From: Hydrogenobacter hydrogenophilus
GTDB lineage: Bacteria > Aquificota > Aquificia > Aquificales > Aquificaceae
Assembly (NCBI RefSeq): GCF_900215655.1
Contig: NZ_OBEN01000002.1
Coordinates: 1-64,000, forward strand
Length of the DNA: 64,000 nt
Direction: 5' to 3'
Under the pieces are notes generated by a model, which did no database searches, was not told where the DNA came from, and worked only from the letters and a program-made list of their open reading frames with translations. The position numbers and the translations under genes were made by a program. Every line of letters starts with the position of its first letter. Position 1 is the stretch's first letter. Shown here in pieces: positions 58,571 to 64,000 of the stretch.

Positions 58571-59379
58571 TCCCCAAAAACCTCTTTCTTTATATCCTCT
58601 TCCCTACCAAACACTCCCATTATGTGGTAGCCGTTATCCACATGAATCACTTCCCCAGTTATAGCTCTTGCCCAATCGCTACACAAAAAGACCGCAGTGT
58701 CTCCTACATCTTCTATGGTTATGGCTCTACCAAAAGGATTGACTTTAGTAGTGTGTTCCATCAAAAGGTGAAACCCCGTTATACTGTAAGCGGCGAGCGT
58801 TTTTACAGGTCCCGCAGAGATGGCGTTTATTCTGTGCCCGTACTTTGCTATGTCGTATGCCAAATACCTCACTGTGCTTTCAAGCGCTGCTTTTGCTATA
58901 CCCATAACATTATAATGAGGTACTACCTTTTCCGCACCGTAGTATGTAAGAGTTATGATAGAACCGTTCCTTCCTTCCATTAGAGGTAAAAGCTCCCTTG
59001 TGAGTGCTATCAGAGAGTAAACGGATATATCCATGGCTATTTTAAAGCCTTCTCTTGATGTGTCTATAACTCCTCCTTTGAATTCCTCTCTGGGTGCAAA
59101 AGCTATGGAATGCACAAGAATGTCAAGACTTCCCCACGCAGATCCAATCTCTTGAGCGAGGCTCTTTATGTGCTCATCCTTTGAAACATCACACTCAAAA
59201 ACAAGCTCTGACCCAAACTCCAAAGCTATTTCCTTTACCCTACTTTTTAGCTTTTCGTTAGCATAGGTAAAGGCAAGTTCTGCACCTTCTCTGTAAAAGG
59301 CTTTTGCTATGCCGTAAGCTATGCTCTTTTCGTTGGCTATGCCCGTAATAAGAGCTTTCTTTCCCTCAAGGATACCCAT
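58567..59379 (-). CDS. fabI: Enoyl-ACP reductase (NADH), FabI
   Basis: 270 residues, last reductive step of each fatty-acid elongation round. GKKALITGIANEKSIAYGIAKAF is the FabI form of the nucleotide site; the catalytic pair is Tyr and Lys in HYNVMGIAKAALE (Y-x6-K); GPVKTLAAYSI and GEVIHVDNGYHIMG follow. A short charged tail (REEDIKKEVFGE) extends the normal end. AGGAGGAC precedes the ATG, 11 bases after the aldolase-family gene. Confidence 0.95.
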   Translation of the reverse strand: MGILEGKKALITGIANEKSIAYGIAKAFYREGAELAFTYANEKLKSRVKEIALEFGSELVFECDVSKDEHIKSLAQEIGSAWGSLDILVHSIAFAPREEFKGGVIDTSREGFKIAMDISVYSLIALTRELLPLMEGRNGSIITLTYYGAEKVVPHYNVMGIAKAALESTVRYLAYDIAKYGHRINAISAGPVKTLAAYSITGFHLLMEHTTKVNPFGRAITIEDVGDTAVFLCSDWARAITGEVIHVDNGYHIMGVFGREEDIKKEVFGE

Positions 59380-59390
59380 AAAGTCCTCCT

Positions 59391-60188
59391 TTATTCTTGT
59401 AGTATTTTCATAGCTTCTTCAACACTTCCGCCTTTGTGAACTATATGCACTAAAGCCTTGACCATTTTTACCCTGTCCTTTGCCTGAAATATATTTCTTC
59501 CAACAGATAAGCCTCTCGCACCTGCCTGCATGGCACCCTTTACCATCTCTAAAACTTCCCTTTCTGTTTTCATCTTGGGACCACCCGCTATCACCACTGG
59601 AACTGGTGAACCCTCTACCGCAAGCCTAAAGCTCTCTGGGTCTCCGCTGTAGGGGACTTTCACTATGTCGGCGCCAAGCTCCGCACCTATCCTTGCACAG
59701 TGAGCTATCACCTTAGGGTCGTACTGGTTTATGTCTTTACCTCTGCCGTAAACCATTGCCAACAGCGGCATACCCCATTCCTCACACACCTTTGCCACAT
59801 ACCCAAGGTCTTTAAGCATCTCTCTTTCCATGTCCGCACCTATGTTAACATGTACAGATACACCATCCGCACCGAGTTTAATAGCCTCTTCTACGGTACA
59901 CACCAAAACCTTGTCGTTCTTTGTAGGAGAAAGGTCTGTTGATGCAGAGAGATGCACTATAAGACCTATGTCTTTGCCTCTACCTCTGTGTCCAGCCTTT
60001 ACCATACCTTTATGTAGAACAACTGCGTTGGCACCGCCTTCTGCTACGTCATCAACTGCAGACCTTATGTCAACTATACCTTCTATAGGTCCTGAACTAA
60101 CACCATGGTCCATAGGTACTATGATGGTGTTTTTCGTATTCCTGTCTATAATCCTCTCAAGTCTGACCGCTTTGCCTATACTTGCCAT
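59391..60188 (-). CDS. ADTH synthase / archaeal-type class I aldolase family protein
   Basis: 265 residues, TIM barrel. [20 protein letters not shown] followed by [45 protein letters not shown] (Schiff-base lysine) and [14 protein letters not shown] match MJ0400-type proteins very closely. In methanogens these make 2-amino-3,7-dideoxy-D-threo-hept-6-ulosonate, the first step of an alternative route to dehydroquinate; close relatives are class I fructose-bisphosphate aldolases. Which reaction is used here cannot be decided from sequence. GGGAGG precedes the ATG, two bases after tonB. Confidence 0.85.
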   Translation of the reverse strand: MASIGKAVRLERIIDRNTKNTIIVPMDHGVSSGPIEGIVDIRSAVDDVAEGGANAVVLHKGMVKAGHRGRGKDIGLIVHLSASTDLSPTKNDKVLVCTVEEAIKLGADGVSVHVNIGADMEREMLKDLGYVAKVCEEWGMPLLAMVYGRGKDINQYDPKVIAHCARIGAELGADIVKVPYSGDPESFRLAVEGSPVPVVIAGGPKMKTEREVLEMVKGAMQAGARGLSVGRNIFQAKDRVKMVKALVHIVHKGGSVEEAMKILQE

Positions 60189-60190
60189 TT

Positions 60191-60898
60191 TTAACCTCCC
60201 TTAAACCTAAAGATAAGTACTCCTGTTTGCAGGATGTTCTCCCTTATAGGTTCAAACTTTATGCGTTTTACAAACTCTATAAGCTTTTGGTCTATTTCTG
60301 GCACACCACTTCTTTGTAATACCTCAAACCTTGAAACTTCTCCAGAAGGTTCTACCCACACTTTTATCTTCAGTGTTGACGGAAGCTCTTCGGAAACCAA
60401 CTTAGGCAAAGGTGGAGCGTAAAGAATGCCCCTACCCCCACCACCAGCAAAACCTACACCTCCCTTAGATATCACAGCACTCACTTCTCCTATCTCTTTG
60501 GTTCTTGTCCCTTCTTCCTGCGTTTCTTTCCTACCTTTTACCTTTTGCTCTATTTGTGAAAGTACGGAAACATCTTCTTGAGTTTCTCTGCCAGACGGCA
60601 GAGCGATATCTCCTTGATCTCTGTTTATTATCATAGGTGTGATGTTAGCGGTATTTCTGCCTTTAGCTAATGTATGTTTCCCTTCCTTAGGCTTTTGGTA
60701 TGCCTGCCTGCCTTTTGAAAACTTAACTTCCTGGGTTATCTGCTTTGGTGTCTCAAAGGATACATTCAAGGGTGGTGTTTCTTCTTTTATGTTTATCCTC
60801 AGAAGGAAAAGATAGGAGAGGAAGGTGAATATCAGAAGGTTTAAAAAGAGGGATATAAGCCAGTAGAAAAGCTCCTCAGTATGTATCCTGTCAGCCAT
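60191..60898 (-). CDS. TonB-like energy transducer
   Basis: 235 residues: one N-terminal membrane helix (about 12-34), a polar linker, and a TonB C-terminal domain (about 155-235: [51 protein letters not shown]). It would carry proton-motive energy from ExbB-ExbD to outer-membrane receptors; neither exbBD nor a receptor is in the window. Its linker is not Pro-Lys rich as in E. coli. First gene of the tonB-aldolase-fabI-aspC-SSS operon. Confidence 0.8.
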   Translation of the reverse strand: MADRIHTEELFYWLISLFLNLLIFTFLSYLFLLRINIKEETPPLNVSFETPKQITQEVKFSKGRQAYQKPKEGKHTLAKGRNTANITPMIINRDQGDIALPSGRETQEDVSVLSQIEQKVKGRKETQEEGTRTKEIGEVSAVISKGGVGFAGGGGRGILYAPPLPKLVSEELPSTLKIKVWVEPSGEVSRFEVLQRSGVPEIDQKLIEFVKRIKFEPIRENILQTGVLIFRFKGG

Positions 60899-60901
60899 CT
60901 G

Positions 60902-62221
60902 TTAAATTATAACACCTCTGGTGCATAGTAATACCTTTGTTCCTTTACCTAACCTACTTTCTATGATGAGCTGAAAGTGATGTGCGTCCGCTATAGCTTT
61001 GACTATGGCAAGTCCTAATCCAAAGCCTTCCTTGTCTTGAGCTTCTCTGTAAAACCTTTCAATTACCTTTTCTGTATTCTTTATACCTCTTCCGTTATCT
61101 TCCACTACCAAACAGGCGTCTTTGTAAAAAACCTTTATATACCCCCCTTCCTGTGTGTACTTGTAGCTATTTTCAACCAGATTTCCTATAGCTATCTTCA
61201 GATAGTCCTTGTCCGCAAGGATCTCCACATCCTCATCTAAGTATTCCACCTTAAAGTTATGAGTTTGTTTTATAAATTCGTACTCTTCATCTATCTCCGC
61301 CAAAAGCTCGTTCACGCTTACAGGAAAAAGCCTAAGGGGAATCCCTGACTCAAGTCGCATAAGTAGTATAAGATGGTTCATGAGGCGTTCCATCTTATTT
61401 GCTTGTATAAACATGTTTTTTACTACTTCTTTTAGCTTGTTTACATCCTTGTAAATACCCATACTTATGAGTTCCAGCTGTCCTTTTATGTAAGTCAACG
61501 GTGTTTTTAGTTCGTGTGCCATACCCGCTATAAATTCCTTCTGCCAGTCAAAGGTTCTTTGAAGTTTTTCTATCATATCTCTGTAAGCGTTTTGAAGTAC
61601 GCCAAACTCATCTGTGCTACTGCTCTTTTCAATGTGTACGTTTATGTTCCCCTTGTAGACTTCCCGCGAAATTTCTGTTAAATATCCCAAAGGCTTTAGC
61701 ATGCGCTTTATAAAAATCATAAGAAGTAGAGTTATTATCAAGGATATTAAGAGTGAAAAAGAAGTCATAAAAACCAAAAGCCTTTTTTGTATGGCTTCTA
61801 TTTTTTCCATCTTTCCCAGAAGAATCAGTTTGTAATCACCTATGTCCTTGACGATAAAAGCATAATCATCTAAAAGTCCCTTCTTACTCCTTAAAAGGAA
61901 CATGATATCATCTTGTGTTAAATTAGGGTCTTCACCGTCTATAAAAGGTTCTTTATGTAGTATTCTGCCCTTTTTATCCACTACTACGCTTGCTATCTCT
62001 CTGGAAACTACATCAGAAGCAAGTAAGTTTATGTACTTGCTGGGATTAGTGTGCAAGTTTTTATAAAACTCTATAGCAGGTTTTATCTGGTAGTCCATAT
62101 AGTCATAGGTGTAATTCAGAAGAAGTTCTCTTACTGTGGCAATAGTAAAAAGAGTTATACTTATCATACTCACTAAGTATGCACCTACGAAAAAAACTAA
62201 GAACTTTAACTTAACTGACAT
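60902..62221 (-). CDS. Sensor histidine kinase
   Basis: 439 residues. Two membrane helices (about 7-29 and 148-171) flank a periplasmic sensor domain; a HAMP domain follows (KRMLKPLGYLTEISREVYKG), then the H-box with phospho-His in GMAHELKTPLTYIKG, N-box AIGNLVENSYKYT, and G boxes VEDNGRGIKNTEKVI and GFGLGLAIVKAIADAH. Its signal is unknown. It overlaps the response regulator gene by 11 bases and is its clear partner. Confidence 0.93.
   Translation of the reverse strand: MSVKLKFLVFFVGAYLVSMISITLFTIATVRELLLNYTYDYMDYQIKPAIEFYKNLHTNPSKYINLLASDVVSREIASVVVDKKGRILHKEPFIDGEDPNLTQDDIMFLLRSKKGLLDDYAFIVKDIGDYKLILLGKMEKIEAIQKRLLVFMTSFSLLISLIITLLLMIFIKRMLKPLGYLTEISREVYKGNINVHIEKSSSTDEFGVLQNAYRDMIEKLQRTFDWQKEFIAGMAHELKTPLTYIKGQLELISMGIYKDVNKLKEVVKNMFIQANKMERLMNHLILLMRLESGIPLRLFPVSVNELLAEIDEEYEFIKQTHNFKVEYLDEDVEILADKDYLKIAIGNLVENSYKYTQEGGYIKVFYKDACLVVEDNGRGIKNTEKVIERFYREAQDKEGFGLGLAIVKAIADAHHFQLIIESRLGKGTKVLLCTRGVII
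60906..60911 (-). promoter_or_regulatory. -10 box of the tonB-fabI operon
   Basis: TATAAT on the minus strand, 7 bases before ATG 60898, inside the last codons of the histidine kinase gene. Confidence 0.5.
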
Positions 62222-62885
62222 CTTGTGGTTTAAGCATATAACCCATACCTCTGACTGTGTGTATAAGCCTTGGGGGTTTGTCCTCTAACTTCTTCCTTAG
62301 GTTTTTTATGTAAACATCCACTACATTAGAATTTTCACCGTAAGTAGATCCCCATACTTTTGCAAAGAGCTTTTCCCTGCTTAGCACTTCTCCTGCATGT
62401 TCTGCAAGCACTTTGAGAAGCTTGAACTCTCTGTTGGTAAGCCTTATACTGCGCCCCTTGTAATACACCTCATAAGACTTAGGGTTAATTATAAGCTCGC
62501 CTATTTTTATAACTTCTTTTTCTTCCCTTTTACACCTTCTTAGAACAGCGTTTATCCTTGCGAGTAGTTCCTTGAAAGAAAAGGGTTTGGTTATGTAATC
62601 ATCAGCCCCCGCAAAGAGTCCTTCTATCTTATCCTCCAGTTGTGATTTTGCTGTGATCATAATTATTGGAACATCTTTTACCTCTCTTATCCTCTTGAGA
62701 ACCTTTATGCCGTCAAACTTAGGTAGCATTATGTCAAGAAGGATAAGGTCGTAATCCTCCTCCATTGCAGACCTCATGGCGGAAAAACCATCCTTTACCC
62801 AAATCACGCTGTAGCCACTATGACGCAGGCCCTCCTTTATCATCTCTGCCAAGTAAACGTCATCTTCAACGAGAAGCACTCTCAT
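62211..62885 (-). CDS. OmpR/PhoB-family response regulator
   Basis: 224 residues. Receiver domain with Asp51 (LILLDIMLPKFDGI) and Lys in YITKPFSF; winged-helix DNA-binding domain at 128-222 (IRLTNREFKLLKVLAEHAGEVLSREKL in part, VDVYIKNLRKKLEDKPPRLIHTVRGMGYML in part). It is phosphorylated by the kinase downstream. It overlaps the PATAN-like gene by 20 bases. Confidence 0.95.
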   Translation of the reverse strand: MRVLLVEDDVYLAEMIKEGLRHSGYSVIWVKDGFSAMRSAMEEDYDLILLDIMLPKFDGIKVLKRIREVKDVPIIMITAKSQLEDKIEGLFAGADDYITKPFSFKELLARINAVLRRCKREEKEVIKIGELIINPKSYEVYYKGRSIRLTNREFKLLKVLAEHAGEVLSREKLFAKVWGSTYGENSNVVDVYIKNLRKKLEDKPPRLIHTVRGMGYMLKPQDVS

Positions 62886-64000
62886 CGGGAAACTTTATAA
62901 ATTCTTCCACATCCATAATTTTAAACACATCCCTATAAGGCTGTAAAGCGGACTCCAACGCTTCTTCCAACTTTTTCTGCCCCAAGGTTCTGTAACCTAT
63001 GTCCAGAAGTGTGGAGAGAAAAGATAGGATCGCATCATCCTCTTCCTTAGGATTTTTCCTGTACCTTATTGACCCCTCCTCATAAAGGAATATATCCGAA
63101 GAGGCTATATAACCCATAACGCTTTGAGCTACATCGCTTACATGCTTGAGAAGTATGCCATAAACGAGGTTTATAAGAAAGAGATAAACTATGGTGCTCA
63201 TATTACCCATAGGTTCGTAAAATACCACATCTACCCAGAAAGGTTTTTCAAGCTTTAGTTGTGAAACTACCTTTATATGACCCTGCTCTTCCTGTAATAT
63301 ACCTCTAAGGTTTCCCTCCTCATAAAGTAAGTGAAAATTTCTTTGAGGTGTATAAAGCGTGATAAGACCGCTACTCTTTGATTTGCTAATGCCCATAAAT
63401 ACCTTACCTACCTCAATAAAGTCGCTATGAAGGTTGCTTATACTTCTTTTTTCTGAATGTCTTAGCATGTAAAGGTTCATGGAAACTGCATCCATACTCA
63501 CCACATTTACTTGCACAGAGCTGTTAGGATTTAGGAAAAACTCAAAAACATCGTAATTGATGGGGTAAAGGCTTATAGGCTTGCCTTTCACATAGTAAAG
63601 TTCAAAGTCCTGTGTTTTTAAAAAACCTGTAAACTTACTGAGTCGGAGGTTTTCAAGTATACTGCTAAGATTAATCTTTTTTGCTTCCACATCCTTTATG
63701 ATATACTCTGCGTAAAGCTTTTCTTCTTTTTCCTCACCGATATTGTAAAACTGGTGTATGTCAAGGAATCCTTGCAATAAAAGTTCCTTTACTTTTCGTA
63801 GTGTGTCCAGTATGCTTTCTTCAGAGGAACTTATGATCTCGTACAGGCTCTTTTCGTTATACCTTTCCATACCTTCAAAAGGCTTTTGTGCTTTTAGAAC
63901 CGCAAAAGGTGTTATGACTTTTTCTATTAAACTTCTGAGTTCAGTAGATATGAGCTGGAGCTGTAAGACTAATTCTTCCGCTTGGATGGGCTGTTCAAGA
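62866..64000 (-). CDS. PATAN/DUF4388-like protein, 5' end cut by the window edge
   Basis: The frame has no stop from 62866 to base 64000, so the gene starts outside; at least 377 codons are visible. An ATG at 63870 exists, but the 43 codons before it (ending VLKAQKPFEG) look protein-like. Two similar segments, INLSSILENLRLSKFTGFLK followed by ELYYVKGKPIS, and VFMGISKSKSSGLITL followed by LLYEEGNLRGI, fit PATAN/DUF4388 domains, found with two-component proteins and linked to motility or pili. Function is inferred from context: it runs into the response regulator gene. Confidence 0.5.
   Translation of the reverse strand, partial: LEQPIQAEELVLQLQLISTELRSLIEKVITPFAVLKAQKPFEGMERYNEKSLYEIISSSEESILDTLRKVKELLLQGFLDIHQFYNIGEEKEEKLYAEYIIKDVEAKKINLSSILENLRLSKFTGFLKTQDFELYYVKGKPISLYPINYDVFEFFLNPNSSVQVNVVSMDAVSMNLYMLRHSEKRSISNLHSDFIEVGKVFMGISKSKSSGLITLYTPQRNFHLLYEEGNLRGILQEEQGHIKVVSQLKLEKPFWVDVVFYEPMGNMSTIVYLFLINLVYGILLKHVSDVAQSVMGYIASSDIFLYEEGSIRYRKNPKEEDDAILSFLSTLLDIGYRTLGQKKLEEALESALQPYRDVFKIMDVEEFIKFPDESASR

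Overview
The window is a 64-kb piece of a thermophilic, hydrogen/sulfur-type chemolithotroph of the family Aquificaceae (Hydrogenobacter/Thermocrinis/Aquifex type). The clues are a tmRNA whose tag ends in PEAQLALAA (close to the Aquifex tag PEAELALAA), the futalosine-pathway gene mqnE, a very compact gene layout, and many Lys/Glu-rich proteins. There are no insertion sequences, prophage genes, rRNA genes or CRISPR arrays. One gene is cut by each edge: nuoL on the left and a PATAN/DUF4388-like gene on the right.

Layout. 1-4692 (+): end of a complex I operon (nuoL-M-N), a metallo-beta-lactamase-fold hydrolase and a Ppx/GppA phosphatase. 4707-6815 (-): DsrE-like Tat protein and outer-membrane porin. 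6972-12749 (+): an MCE protein with a beta-rich tail, an M29-like peptidase, a Crp/Fnr regulator, an SDH/ClpP-fold membrane protease, thioredoxin reductase and deoC. 12832-21361 (-): cpoB-uppS-cdsA, kdpABC with a kinase-less KdpD, and ispH. 21397-23005 (+): bcp and mqnE. 23007-24095 (-): a GT4 glycosyltransferase. 24096-24777 is the only long gene-free stretch and holds diverged repeats in both orientations. 24778-26142 (+): a COG2187-type kinase-like gene and tmRNA. 26146-27048 (-): moxR. 27066-33346 (+): rimP-nusA-RNA methyltransferase, then nrdA-nrdB behind a structured leader. 33348-41624 (-) plus 41676-44684 (+): a multidrug-efflux island combining an EmrAB-like and an RND system, with one TetR gene and one palindromic operator. 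44681-47782 (-): moeB-lapA-mazG-ntrC. 47838-49571 (+): ParB-fold protein and GT2. 49568-52034 (-): tRNA-Leu(UAA)-dcd-lolC/E-lolD. 52074-54430 (+): tyrS and a gamma-subunit-like gene. 54425-54640: tRNA-Val and tRNA-Leu(UAG). 54653-56025 (+): ymdB and ubiX. 56002-64000 (-): PATAN-like gene, response regulator and histidine kinase, then tonB, an ADTH-synthase/aldolase-family gene, fabI, aspartate aminotransferase and a sodium:solute symporter.

Three themes stand out. First, many transcription units have a TATAAT-like -10 box only 6-9 bases before the start codon and no Shine-Dalgarno sequence, which predicts leaderless mRNAs; genes inside operons instead have good Shine-Dalgarno sites. This spacing also helps choose starts (41624, 52074, 21397). 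Second, space is extremely tight: divergent promoters interleave in 17-45 bp, promoters sit inside the 3' ends of upstream genes, convergent genes touch or overlap, and two tRNA-Leu genes run straight into mRNAs.

Third, the best candidates for something undescribed are (a) 53255-54430, an F1-ATPase gamma-subunit homologue outside any atp operon that carries an extra tail resembling the C-terminus of the delta/OSCP stator subunit, and (b) the nrdAB leader, where three helices that cross one another plus an 8-bp hairpin overlap a small ORF with its own Shine-Dalgarno sequence. All functional calls come from reading motifs by eye; no database search was run.
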